Positions 51,446 through 59,242 of a stretch of DNA of 64,000 nucleotides are shown piece by piece (positions within the stretch are counted from its first letter, which is position 1; each line of letters opens with the position of its first letter). Under the pieces are notes generated by a model. It was not told where the DNA came from. It made no database searches and worked only from the letters and a program-made list of their open reading frames with translations. The DNA is from Fluviicoccus keumensis (lineage in GTDB: Bacteria > Pseudomonadota > Gammaproteobacteria > Pseudomonadales > Moraxellaceae). Made by a program: the position numbers and the translations under genes. The stretch covers positions 305,163 to 369,162 of the forward strand of contig NZ_SHKX01000011.1 in the NCBI RefSeq assembly GCF_004217445.1, given 5' to 3'.

Positions 51446-52236
51446 TACAGACTCCAGTTCACCCCGATCGTGGCGGCTGATTCCGGTTGGCCTTTCTGGG
51501 CGCTTTTTTCATAGCGGCTATAGCCGGCGTTGACCGACAACATGTTGCTGAGTTCCAGGTCAGCGCCGAAATTCACCGCCGATTGATTGGTCTTTACGCC
51601 CGCGATGGATTGCTGGTCGCTCCACGTGACGCTCAGCCTCAACGGATCATTGACTTGTACAGCCAGTCCGGCGCTCCAGTAGGTATAGTCATCCGAGGGG
51701 GCGTTCGAAGTGGTGTAGTCAATCCAGGTATGGCCGACCCCAGCCTTGAAATCCACCTTTTGCCACCGATAGCGACCATCCAGGGTCAGGCTGAGGTCGC
51801 GGCTGCCTGATCCGAGCAGCTGTTTTTCATCACCGTTGTCGAATTTGTAATTCATGCCTGCCAGCGCCAGCACATTGTCGTCGGCTATTGGAAGACGGTA
51901 GTCGCCGCCGACAACGATATCGCCTATGCCTTCAAATCGCTCTGACTTGCTGACAGTCCGCGTTCCCAGCAGGCGTCCCAGCGGGCCATAGATATTCAAT
52001 GTACCGGAAAAATTGACTTCCTTGCCGTAGTACGGGGCTTCGGCATAAAGCTGCAAGTCCCCGACGGATACACTGGGGTTAAGCAGGGCTTCGGCGGTGG
52101 TCAGGCTTCCTGAAGGATAGTGCTCACGCGTCAGGCTGCCCCCCAGATCGAAATGCCACTCGGCGCCATCAGCGGCAAAGGCGGCCGTGGACAGCATCAA
52201 CGGGAGCAGCGCCAGGTGCTTCAGAATGAATTTCAT
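51445..52236 (-). CDS. Predicted outer-membrane beta-barrel protein
   Basis: A 263-residue exported protein. The signal peptide is FILKHLALLPLMLSTAAFA. The mature part is rich in alternating hydrophobic/polar strands (FDLGGSLTRE, LSLTLDGRYRW, LSVNAGYSRYE) and Gly and aromatic residues, as in 10-12-strand barrels. It ends GVNWSL, with no terminal Phe but with a Trp two residues before the end. No ligand can be named. It lies 33 bp after the DUF3106 gene on the same strand and is probably the last gene of the sigma factor operon. Confidence 0.65.
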   Translation of the reverse strand: MKFILKHLALLPLMLSTAAFAADGAEWHFDLGGSLTREHYPSGSLTTAEALLNPSVSVGDLQLYAEAPYYGKEVNFSGTLNIYGPLGRLLGTRTVSKSERFEGIGDIVVGGDYRLPIADDNVLALAGMNYKFDNGDEKQLLGSGSRDLSLTLDGRYRWQKVDFKAGVGHTWIDYTTSNAPSDDYTYWSAGLAVQVNDPLRLSVTWSDQQSIAGVKTNQSAVNFGADLELSNMLSVNAGYSRYEKSAQKGQPESAATIGVNWSL

Positions 52237-52269
52237 GTGTAGTGTCCTTTTCAGATGATTCAGGGTCTG

Positions 52270-52764
52270 CTAACGGCGCAAATCAAGCAGTTGCCGACGC
52301 ATGAGCCGCCGTTCACGCGGTGAGGCGTCCCGAAGGCGCTCCTTGATGTCGGCGCGCTCCGCGGGGGACAGGCTTTCCCAACGGGATTTCAAGGCTTCCC
52401 GCTCCTCGGGGGGCAGTGAACGGAACCATTGCCAGCGCCGTTTCAGGACGGCCTGCTGCTCGGGAGGAAGCTTTTTGAACTCCTCGTAGCGTTTCAGCAG
52501 TTTTTCCTTTTTGTCAGGCGGCAGGGTCTGCCAGCGCTGGAAGCGTTCGCGGACGGCAGCCTGTTGTTCGGGCGTCATGTGCTTCCACTGTTCGGCGCGT
52601 TTGGCCAAGGCGGCCTGGCGCTCCGGGGGCAGGGATTTCCATTGCTGCTGAAAGGGCTTGAGGATATCGCGGCTTTCGGGCGGCAAATTGTTCCAGTCGG
52701 TACCATCCGCTAATACCGGGGCGGCGCACAGCAGCGCCAGCAGGAAAATCACGGGCTTATTCAT
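52270..52764 (-). CDS. DUF3106 exported protein
   Basis: A 164-residue protein with signal peptide (NKPVIFLLALLCAAPVLA). The mature part is made of tandem helical repeats of about 20-25 residues with the pattern LPPE...AL..RW..W..LPPE or similar (WKSLPPERQAAL, WKHMTPEQQAAV, WQTLPPDKKEKL, FKKLPPEQQAVL, FRSLPPEEREAL, WESLSPAERADI). DUF3106 proteins are periplasmic and of unknown role, vaguely like CpxP/Spy-type anti-stress helices. It overlaps the 77-residue gene by 8 bp. Confidence 0.8.
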   Translation of the reverse strand: MNKPVIFLLALLCAAPVLADGTDWNNLPPESRDILKPFQQQWKSLPPERQAALAKRAEQWKHMTPEQQAAVRERFQRWQTLPPDKKEKLLKRYEEFKKLPPEQQAVLKRRWQWFRSLPPEEREALKSRWESLSPAERADIKERLRDASPRERRLMRRQLLDLRR

Positions 52765-52966
52765 GAGGCTTGGGCTCCGGTTTGGCGGGCGTGGCCGGGG
52801 TATTGACGTGCGTGGCGGTATCGAGGTCGGCAGGGTCGAATACATTGCCTTGGTCGTCAGCAAACGCTTCCAGATATTCCAGCAGGGCGGGATCGGGCGG
52901 TTCGGCGGCGAGGGCATGACCCGCAGCTGCCAGAAGCAGACCCGCCAGCAAGGCTTCAGCTTTCAT
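52757..52966 (-). CDS. Small exported protein of unknown function
   Basis: A 69-residue protein from ATG 52966: signal peptide (KAEALLAGLLLAAAGHALAA) and a ~48-residue mature part rich in Asp, Glu and Pro (ALLEYLEAFADDQGNVFDP). I do not recognise it. It overlaps the gene before it by 11 bp and the gene after it by 8 bp, so it is surely translated with them. LLEYLEAFADDQG is the only helix-like stretch. Confidence 0.6.
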   Translation of the reverse strand: MKAEALLAGLLLAAAGHALAAEPPDPALLEYLEAFADDQGNVFDPADLDTATHVNTPATPAKPEPKPHE

Positions 52967-53294
52967 CCGGTTCTTCTCCAAGGGTGGCAATCAACTCCAT
53001 GTCGTCCAGGAACTCCGGGTCAACCGTGGGCGGCTGGTTATGAACGACGGGGGCAGGCGCCGGACGCCAAGGTAATATTGACGGCGGCAGCATCAGCAAG
53101 GCGGAAATCCCGGCGGCCAGCGCCAATCCGCCCATAGCCCAGCGACCCCGATACCGGGTGATAACGGGCGCGTGCCGGCCCCGGAGCGCTTCATGGACCC
53201 GGCCATCCAGTTCAGCGTCCGGCGCAGCCGCCTGCTGATCCAGCGTTTCGATAACCTTGCGCACCAGCGGATCATCCCGCAGCGGTGAATTCAT
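52956..53294 (-). CDS. Membrane partner of the ECF sigma factor, DUF3619-like
   Basis: A 112-residue protein. A cytoplasmic N-terminal part (1-~50) with DPLVRKVIETLDQQ and LDGRVHEALRGRH, then one transmembrane helix (about 53-72), then a short acidic periplasmic tail (~73-112). Its ATG overlaps the sigma stop in an ATGA junction. Position and topology suggest an anti-sigma factor, and the family resembles DUF3619 proteins next to such sigma genes in betaproteobacteria. The classic zinc anti-sigma HxxxCxxC motif is absent, so the role is inferred. Confidence 0.65.
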   Translation of the reverse strand: MNSPLRDDPLVRKVIETLDQQAAAPDAELDGRVHEALRGRHAPVITRYRGRWAMGGLALAAGISALLMLPPSILPWRPAPAPVVHNQPPTVDPEFLDDMELIATLGEEPDES

Positions 53295-53908
53295 GGTGTG
53301 GCTCCCTGTCCGGCCAATCCGGCGCGCAAGGCGGCGACGGCGCGGGCATAATGGGTTTTGACGCTGCTTTCACTGCAGTCCATGACGGCAGCGGTTGCCG
53401 CCGTATCCAGACCTTCCCAGGCGCGAAGCAGGAAGGCCTGTTGCTGGCGTACCGGGAGCGATTCCAGCACGGTCTGCACGCAGCCGATATCCGAAGCCAG
53501 CTCCAGCAAGCGGGCCGGGTTGCTATCCACCATTTCCGGGACATTCAGCAGCGGGTTGTCCTCGGGATCATCCTCGGCGGGTCGCAGCCAGACCAGCCAT
53601 TTCCCACGTCGGGCTTCACGGCGTTTCCAGTCCATGATGCGACTGTGCAGCACGGTATGAAACAACGGCGCCCACTCGCTTTCAGGGCGGTCGGCATAGC
53701 GGCTGACCAGCGCCAGCAAGCTATCCTGGACGATATCCAGCGCCGCCTCGCGGTTGCGAGTCGCCAGTTCAGCCATCCGCAGCGCGCGGTGGCTGATATC
53801 ACGGGCAAAGCGCTCCAAGGCGATTCGGGACATGGCGGCATTGATCGGGGCAGGGGCTGGCGAGGAGTCACCATAAATAAAAGCCGTCGCCGGTTCAAGC
53901 CTGTCCAT
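53291..53908 (-). CDS. ECF-type RNA polymerase sigma factor
   Basis: A ~205-residue protein, perhaps 180 residues if it starts at ATG 53833 (SRIALERFARDISHRAL). Region 2 includes AALDIVQDSLLALV, and region 4 includes LPVRQQQAFLLRAWEGLDTAATAAVMDCSESSVKTHYARA-type helix-turn-helix sequence. The N-terminal 25 residues are unusual and may be untranslated. It directs transcription from a specific promoter set, probably envelope-related given its exported partners. It lies 17 bp after a gene for an exported repeat protein. Confidence 0.85.
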   Translation of the reverse strand: MDRLEPATAFIYGDSSPAPAPINAAMSRIALERFARDISHRALRMAELATRNREAALDIVQDSLLALVSRYADRPESEWAPLFHTVLHSRIMDWKRREARRGKWLVWLRPAEDDPEDNPLLNVPEMVDSNPARLLELASDIGCVQTVLESLPVRQQQAFLLRAWEGLDTAATAAVMDCSESSVKTHYARAVAALRAGLAGQGATP

Positions 53909-53925
53909 GTCCCGCTCCCGAACGC

Positions 53926-54450
53926 TTACTTGCCGCCCTGGATGACATGGGTGCTGGTATGCGTCTCGGTCTTGCCGTTGGGGTTGGTGGTCGTCGAGGT
54001 CTTGGTGACGGTGTTGCTTTCCGTGCTGACTTCCATTTCACGGGTGCGTGTCTGACCATTCGGACCGGTGAATGTTCCCTCACGGGTAAAGCCGGTGTCG
54101 GTCTTGGTCGTGACGGACTGACCGGAGATCGGCTTGCCTTCGAAGGTGGTGCCGGTCATGGTGCGGGTATGCGTGCCTGCCTCCTTGTCATTGACCACTT
54201 CGACATTGCGGGTCGCGGTTTCGCCCTTGGCGTTGGTCAGCACGGTTTCACGCTTGAAGCCCTTGTCGGTGGCTTGCTGGTCAGTCTGCCGGCGGATAAT
54301 GTTCCCGTTGCGGCGTTCGTGCGTGCCTTCGATGTGCAGGTTGTGGCGTTCCGACATGTGCAGTCCCATGCCTTCACGGGCCAGAACCGGGGTAGCGGTG
54401 AAAGCGGTGGCGATCAGAGCGAAGGCCAGAGCGGACTTGGTAAAGTTCAT
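53926..54450 (-). CDS. Exported Thr-rich two-repeat protein, function unknown
   Basis: A 174-residue protein from ATG 54450 with GGAGA 8 bases upstream. The signal peptide is followed by a polar mature part with no cysteine. Two tandem repeats of about 50 residues are visible, each with a TD.GF.RE start, a central NxxG.T.TR...EV and a Thr-rich end closing on GK (about 75-125 and 126-172). The strand-like, Thr/Arg/Glu-alternating pattern suggests an extended beta structure. It is the first gene of the sigma operon. I do not recognise the family. Confidence 0.65.
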   Translation of the reverse strand: MNFTKSALAFALIATAFTATPVLAREGMGLHMSERHNLHIEGTHERRNGNIIRRQTDQQATDKGFKRETVLTNAKGETATRNVEVVNDKEAGTHTRTMTGTTFEGKPISGQSVTTKTDTGFTREGTFTGPNGQTRTREMEVSTESNTVTKTSTTTNPNGKTETHTSTHVIQGGK

Positions 54451-54579
54451 GATGTATTCTCCACGGGTTGAATGGGGCACATTCCGTTGAATGTATCTAT
54501 AACAACGTCGGCGCCCGGAATCGGTTGACACGATTTTCAAAAATATTTGGCAAGGGCCCCGGACCGGGGATTTCACAAC

Positions 54580-55050
54580 ATGCATGTAGTGCTTTTCGAG
54601 CCGGAAATTCCCGGCAATACCGGCAATATCATTCGTCTGTGCGCCAATACCGGCGCGGAGTTGCATCTGATTGAACCGTTGGGGTTTGTGCTGGAAGACA
54701 GCAAGTTGCGTCGCGCAGGGCTGGATTACCATGAGTGGGCGCGGGTGCGGGTGCATGCGGACTGGGAAGCCTTTCTGACGGCCGTAACGCCGGATCGGGT
54801 GTTCGCTTTCACCACCAAAACGACGGGCAGCGCCTTTGATGCCCGGTATGAGCCGGGTGATGCTTTGTTGTTCGGGCCCGAAAGTCGGGGGCTGCCGGTG
54901 AGTTTGCTGGAAACCTTGCCGGAGAGTCAGCGCGTGCGTTTGCCGATGCGGGCCGGGCGCAGTCTGAACCTGTCGAATGCGGTAGCGGTGGCAGTGTATG
55001 AAGCCTGGCGGCAGCAGGGGTTTGCGGGGGTCGGGGAGGTGGTGGGGTGA
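54580..55050 (+). CDS. trmL: tRNA (cytidine/uridine-34 2'-O)-methyltransferase TrmL
   Basis: A 156-residue SPOUT enzyme with HVVLFEPEIPGNTGNIIRLCANTG, LLFGPESRGLP and the knot segment RSLNLSNAVAVAVYEAW. It methylates the wobble base of tRNA-Leu. It starts divergently from the sigma operon and ends against secB. Confidence 0.94.
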   Translation: MHVVLFEPEIPGNTGNIIRLCANTGAELHLIEPLGFVLEDSKLRRAGLDYHEWARVRVHADWEAFLTAVTPDRVFAFTTKTTGSAFDARYEPGDALLFGPESRGLPVSLLETLPESQRVRLPMRAGRSLNLSNAVAVAVYEAWRQQGFAGVGEVVG

Positions 55051-55054
55051 AGCG

Positions 55055-55079
55055 GTGTCCCGGCAGGTGGCCGGGACAC
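55055..55079. terminator. Hairpin between convergent trmL and secB
   Basis: A perfect 10-bp inverted repeat GTGTCCCGGC / GCCGGGACAC with a 5-base loop. There is no T tract on either side. Confidence 0.5.
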
Positions 55080-55089
55080 GATGCAGCGC

Positions 55090-55554
55090 TTACTGCAACG
55101 GCGCGGGCGCGGCGGCCTGCTGCTGTTGCTGGCGCTGGTTTTCGGCGTAGAGGGCGTCGAAATTGACCGGAGCCAGCAGCATTTGCGGGAAGCTGCCGCG
55201 GTTCACCACATCCGAGATGGCTTCGCGGACATAGGGGAACAGGATGTTGGGGCAGTAGGCGCCCAGCAGTTGCGACAGTTGCGGCTCGGCCACACCCTGC
55301 ACCATGAAGATGCCGGCCTGCTTCACTTCGGCCACAAAGGCGGTGGAGCCGGCATTGGTGGCGGTGACGGTAACGGTCATGGTGACTTCGAAATGCGTAT
55401 CGCCGATGCGCTGGGTTTCGGTGGCCAGATTGACATTGATTTCCGGCTTCCACTCGCCCAGGAACACCTTGGAGCTGGGGACTTCAAATGACAGGTCCTT
55501 GACGAAAATGCGTTCGAGGGCGAATTGGCCGCCCTGGTTTTCTTGTTCACTCAT
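55090..55554 (-). CDS. secB: Protein-export chaperone SecB
   Basis: A 154-residue protein with FALERIFVKDLSFEVPSSK, VTMTVTVTATN, VKQAGIF and CPNILFPYVREAISD. It keeps preproteins unfolded and delivers them to SecA. The order secB-grxC-rhodanese on one strand is typical of gammaproteobacteria. The tail is Gln/Ala/Pro-rich. Confidence 0.96.
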   Translation of the reverse strand: MSEQENQGGQFALERIFVKDLSFEVPSSKVFLGEWKPEINVNLATETQRIGDTHFEVTMTVTVTATNAGSTAFVAEVKQAGIFMVQGVAEPQLSQLLGAYCPNILFPYVREAISDVVNRGSFPQMLLAPVNFDALYAENQRQQQQQAAAPAPLQ

Positions 55555-55583
55555 GATGGGTTTCCTTGTTTGGAGTTATGGGG

Positions 55584-55838
55584 TCATTGGGCAAGTAGTG
55601 GATCGAGCGCGCCTTGCCGCTCAAGCGCGTACAGATCATCGCAACCGCCAATGTGGCGATCATTGATGAAAATCTGGGGTACGGTGCGCTGACGGGTGAT
55701 TTCCACCAGTTTCATGCGCTGCTCATGATCGTTGCTGACGTCGATTTCCTGGAATGCCACCCCTTTCTTTTGCAGCAGCATCTTGGCGCGCACGCAGTAG
55801 GGACAGATTTTCGTGGTGTAGATGACAACGTGGGCCAT
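55584..55838 (-). CDS. grxC: Glutaredoxin 3
   Basis: An 84-residue glutaredoxin with active site CPYC (residues 12-15), TVPQIF and GGCDDL for glutathione binding. It reduces disulfides and glutathione mixed disulfides in the cytoplasm. GGAG precedes the ATG. It sits between secB and the rhodanese gene. Confidence 0.95.
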   Translation of the reverse strand: MAHVVIYTTKICPYCVRAKMLLQKKGVAFQEIDVSNDHEQRMKLVEITRQRTVPQIFINDRHIGGCDDLYALERQGALDPLLAQ

Positions 55839-55899
55839 GAGCTTCTCCGGACGCTCCGCGCCGATATGGCCGGAGCATTATCAGGGAGTTGGGGATGCC

Positions 55900-56310
55900 T
55901 CAGCGCTTTACAAGCGGCAGTGACAAACTTTTCCAGTTCGACAGGCCGCCTTCCAGCTTGTAGACGTTGTTCAGGCCCTTGGCCTTGAGCTGGCGGGCGG
56001 CGGTCCCGGCCACCTGGCCCATGTTGCAGACGATGATCAGCGCCTTGTCGGCGGGCAGCTCACCCAGTTGTTCCATCAGGCGGGCGTAGGGAATGTTGCG
56101 GCTGCCGGTAATGTGCCCCAGGCGGAACTCGGCGGGGTCGCGCACATCGACCACAATGGCCTGGTGGTTGTTGACCATCAGCGACAGGCCCTGCGGGCTG
56201 ACCGAGCGGCCGCCGCGCATCACTTCCACCACAATGTAAGCGACCAGCAGACTGAAGAACGCGCCGGCAAGCACGGCGTTGTGCATCAGGAACTCAAAGA
56301 AACGGGACAT
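55900..56310 (-). CDS. Membrane-anchored rhodanese-like sulfurtransferase
   Basis: A ~136-residue protein. The N-terminal helix (about 6-28, LMHNAVLAGAFFSLLVAYIVV) anchors it. The rhodanese domain follows with DVRDPAEFRLGHI and active-site Cys in IIVCNMGQVAG. The start at 56310 (SRFFEFL) is the usual N-terminus of the YibN type. It may transfer sulfur or act in redox chemistry near SecB/GrxC; the substrate is unknown. Confidence 0.88.
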   Translation of the reverse strand: MSRFFEFLMHNAVLAGAFFSLLVAYIVVEVMRGGRSVSPQGLSLMVNNHQAIVVDVRDPAEFRLGHITGSRNIPYARLMEQLGELPADKALIIVCNMGQVAGTAARQLKAKGLNNVYKLEGGLSNWKSLSLPLVKR

Positions 56311-56364
56311 GAAAACCACCACCGGAAAGGACGCCGGGAGTATACCTCGCAGGCGGAAACGGCT

Positions 56365-57372
56365 CTACTGGCTTTTGCTCTCGGCAATCAGGCGGTGCAT
56401 GCTTTCCAGCCGTCGCGGCAGGATCTTCCCGGCCTCGGCGGCGGCGCGCAGGGCGCATCCCGGTTCGCTCTGATGCTGGCAGTTGCGGAAACGGCAATCG
56501 CCGTAGAACTCGCGCATCTCGGTAAAACCGCGGCGGATACTGTCTTCATCCAGATGCCACAGGCCGAACTCGCGGATACCCGGGGAATCGATCAGCATGC
56601 CGCCTTCCGGCAAATGAAACAGCCGCGAGGTGGTGGTGGTGTGCTGGCCCAGCCCGGAGTTGTCGGAAATGATGTTGACCCGCTGGGCGGCTTCGGGCAG
56701 CAGCACGTTGACCAGCGAGCTTTTGCCAACGCCGGACTGTCCGACCAGCGCCACGGTGCGGCCGCTGATTTCGGGCCGCAGTGTGCTGAGATCGCCCAAG
56801 GCGCTGACTTCAATATGCGGATAACCCAGGGCGTGATATTCCGCCAGCCGCTCACGCAGGGCATCGGCTTCGGGCCCCTGCATCAGGTCGGACTTGTTCA
56901 GCACGATCAGCACCGGAATATCCGAGTGTTCGCAGGCGACGATATAGCGGTCGATCAGCCACGGTGAAACCGTTGGCAGGGGGGCAATCACCAGCAGGAT
57001 GCGATCGATGTTCGCCGCCACCGGCTTGATGCGCTGGTAGGGATCGGGGCGGGTCAGCAGTGAGCGGCGGGGCAGCAGGGCGGTGACTACTCCGGCCTGG
57101 CTGGTGGTGTCGGCCTGCCAGATGACGCGGTCGCCGGTCACCAGCGCCTCCATGTTGCTGCGGATGTGGCAGCGCCACACTTCACCGGCATGCGGCCCTT
57201 CCAGCCCTTCGACCTCGGTACGGCTGCCATAGCGGGCGATCACCAGCCCGGTGCCGGGCGGATCGAGATGGGCGTCGTCGTCAGGACCGGCCTGGCTGGC
57301 CTTGCTGATGCGTTTTTCCTGCAGTTGCCGGATTCGCTGGGTCTGCTGCTGGCTTAGGTGGCGTTTGCTCAT
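56365..57372 (-). CDS. rsgA: Small ribosomal subunit biogenesis GTPase RsgA
   Basis: A 335-residue circularly permuted GTPase: N-terminal OB fold, then G4 NKSD, G1 GQSGVGKSS, G3 DSPGI, and a C-terminal zinc knuckle (CRFRNCQHQSEPGC). It matures the 30S subunit late in assembly. It is divergent from orn, the known gammaproteobacterial pair. Confidence 0.95.
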   Translation of the reverse strand: MSKRHLSQQQTQRIRQLQEKRISKASQAGPDDDAHLDPPGTGLVIARYGSRTEVEGLEGPHAGEVWRCHIRSNMEALVTGDRVIWQADTTSQAGVVTALLPRRSLLTRPDPYQRIKPVAANIDRILLVIAPLPTVSPWLIDRYIVACEHSDIPVLIVLNKSDLMQGPEADALRERLAEYHALGYPHIEVSALGDLSTLRPEISGRTVALVGQSGVGKSSLVNVLLPEAAQRVNIISDNSGLGQHTTTTSRLFHLPEGGMLIDSPGIREFGLWHLDEDSIRRGFTEMREFYGDCRFRNCQHQSEPGCALRAAAEAGKILPRRLESMHRLIAESKSQ

Positions 57373-57414
57373 GTATAGTGCAGGATATTCAGGAACTTAA
57401 CGTGGATGTGCGCA

Positions 57415-57966
57415 ATGGCCATTGATAAAGAAACCAATTTGATCTGGATTGACCTGGAAATGACCGGTCTGAACCCGGATACCGATCGTATCATTGAAAT
57501 GGCCACCATTGTTACCGATGTCAATCTGAATGTGCTGGCGGAAGGTCCCGTCATCGCCGTGCACCAGAAGGATATCGTGCTGAACGCGATGGACGAATGG
57601 AATACGCGTCAGCATGGCCAGTCCGGCCTGACCGAGCGCGTGCGCCGCAGCAAGATCAACGAAGCCGAAGCTGAGGCGATGACCTTGGAATTCCTGCAAC
57701 GCTTCGTCGATCCGCGCAAGTCGCCGATGTGCGGCAACACCATCTGCCAGGACCGTCGCTTCCTGTACCGCACCATGCCGAAGCTGGAGGCCTTCTTCCA
57801 CTATCGCAACCTGGATGTCAGCACCCTGAAGGAGCTGGCCCGTCGCTGGCGCCCCGAAATCATGGAAGGGCTGACCAAGCGCAGTTCGCACCAGGCGCTG
57901 GAAGACATCCGCGACTCCATTACCGAACTGCGTTACTACCGCGAATACTTCATCCGCCTGAGCTGA
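57415..57966 (+). CDS. orn: Oligoribonuclease
   Basis: A 183-residue DEDDh 3'-5' exonuclease with Asp13 and Glu15 in WIDLEMTGL, NTRQHGQSGL, CGNTICQDRRFL and SSHQALEDIRDS. It degrades 2-5-nt RNAs, including pGpG from c-di-GMP, which links it to the GGDEF/EAL protein of this window. ATG 57415 (AIDKETNLIW) fits homologues; ATG 57406 is an alternative, and neither has a strong ribosome site. Confidence 0.96.
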   Translation: MAIDKETNLIWIDLEMTGLNPDTDRIIEMATIVTDVNLNVLAEGPVIAVHQKDIVLNAMDEWNTRQHGQSGLTERVRRSKINEAEAEAMTLEFLQRFVDPRKSPMCGNTICQDRRFLYRTMPKLEAFFHYRNLDVSTLKELARRWRPEIMEGLTKRSSHQALEDIRDSITELRYYREYFIRLS

Positions 57967-57982
57967 TCCGGGGAGCAGGGCC

Positions 57983-59242
57983 ATGACCGCCACCGAGCAG
58001 CCTGTCGCCGCTAGTTCCCTGAACAGGCGTATTTTGCTGGGCACGGTGGCGGGGTTGGTCCTGGGCTGGCTGCTGATGCTGGCCGGTCCCGACTCGGCGA
58101 TCACGCAGAAAAGCCTTTATGCCTGCGGGCTGGTCAGCGGTATATTCATTGATTTGCTGAAGATGGTGCTGGCTCCGCTGGTGTTCAGCTCCATCGCTCT
58201 GGGTGTTGCCAATCTGCGCGCGCACCGGCGCATGGGCCGGGTCTGGAAGCTGACCCTCGGCTTCATGGCCACCACGACTACCATCGCTACCATTACCGGC
58301 CTGCTGGCCGCGAATTTCTTCCATCCCGGTGAAGGCCTGCATCTGTCCCTGTTTCAGGACTCGATCAGCAAATTTGAAGTCACCAGCCTGACGCCGGGTG
58401 AGTTCTTCGCGAAGCTGGCGCACGGCATTTTCGTCAATCCGGTGGCGGCGCTGGCGCAGCCGAACATCCTCGCCGTGGTGGTGTTCGCGCTGTTCGTCGG
58501 CATTGCCGTGGTGCAGGCGGGCGAGCGTTACCCGACGATTTTGAAGTTACTGGAAGAGTTGTTTGCGCTGTGCATGCACATCGTCGGCTGGATCATGCAG
58601 CTGGCTCCGTTCGGCATCATGGCGCTGCTGGCGAAACTGGTGGCGGTTGACAGTCTGGCGGTGCTGGACAGCCTGCTGTTCTTCGCGGCGGTGATTATAG
58701 GCACTACCCTGCTGCATGGGGCAGTCACGCTCCCAACCCTGCTCTGGCTGCTGACGCGCCTATCGCCGCTGCAATTCTGGCGCGGCGCGCGACCGGCGCT
58801 GCTGACCGCGTTTGCCACTTCCTCCAGTAATGCCACCATTCCGGTGACCTTGCGCTGTCTGGAAACAGACTTGAAAGTGAAGCCGGAAATATCGGGTTTT
58901 GTGGTGCCGTTGGGCGCGACGGTGAACATGGACGGTACGGCCCTGTACGAAGCCGCTGCCGCACTGTTCGTGGCCAGTCTGGCGGGGATTTCCCTGAGTC
59001 TGGATCAGCAGGTGGTGGTGTGCCTGATGGCGATGCTGGCTTCCATTGGCGCTCCTGGCATTCCCAGCGCGGGCATGGTGACCATGGTGATGGTGTTGCA
59101 GTCGGTGGGCCTGCCCGCCGAGGCGGTGGCCATCCTGATTCCGATTGACCGGGTACTGGATACGGTTCGGACGGCGGTGAATGTGGAAGGGGATCTGATT
59201 ACCAGCCTGGTGGTGGACAAGTGGGCGGGGAAGGACGCCTAG
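57983..59242 (+). CDS. Dicarboxylate/amino-acid:cation symporter (DAACS family)
   Basis: A 419-residue inner-membrane carrier with about eight helices and two hairpins. Signatures are ATSSSNATIPVTLRC (serine-rich hairpin), GATVNMDGTALYE (substrate/Na site) and SIGAPGIPSAG. It imports glutamate, aspartate or C4-dicarboxylates with Na+ or H+; the sequence alone does not decide which. GGGGAG precedes the ATG, 16 bp after orn. Confidence 0.88.
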   Translation: MTATEQPVAASSLNRRILLGTVAGLVLGWLLMLAGPDSAITQKSLYACGLVSGIFIDLLKMVLAPLVFSSIALGVANLRAHRRMGRVWKLTLGFMATTTTIATITGLLAANFFHPGEGLHLSLFQDSISKFEVTSLTPGEFFAKLAHGIFVNPVAALAQPNILAVVVFALFVGIAVVQAGERYPTILKLLEELFALCMHIVGWIMQLAPFGIMALLAKLVAVDSLAVLDSLLFFAAVIIGTTLLHGAVTLPTLLWLLTRLSPLQFWRGARPALLTAFATSSSNATIPVTLRCLETDLKVKPEISGFVVPLGATVNMDGTALYEAAAALFVASLAGISLSLDQQVVVCLMAMLASIGAPGIPSAGMVTMVMVLQSVGLPAEAVAILIPIDRVLDTVRTAVNVEGDLITSLVVDKWAGKDA

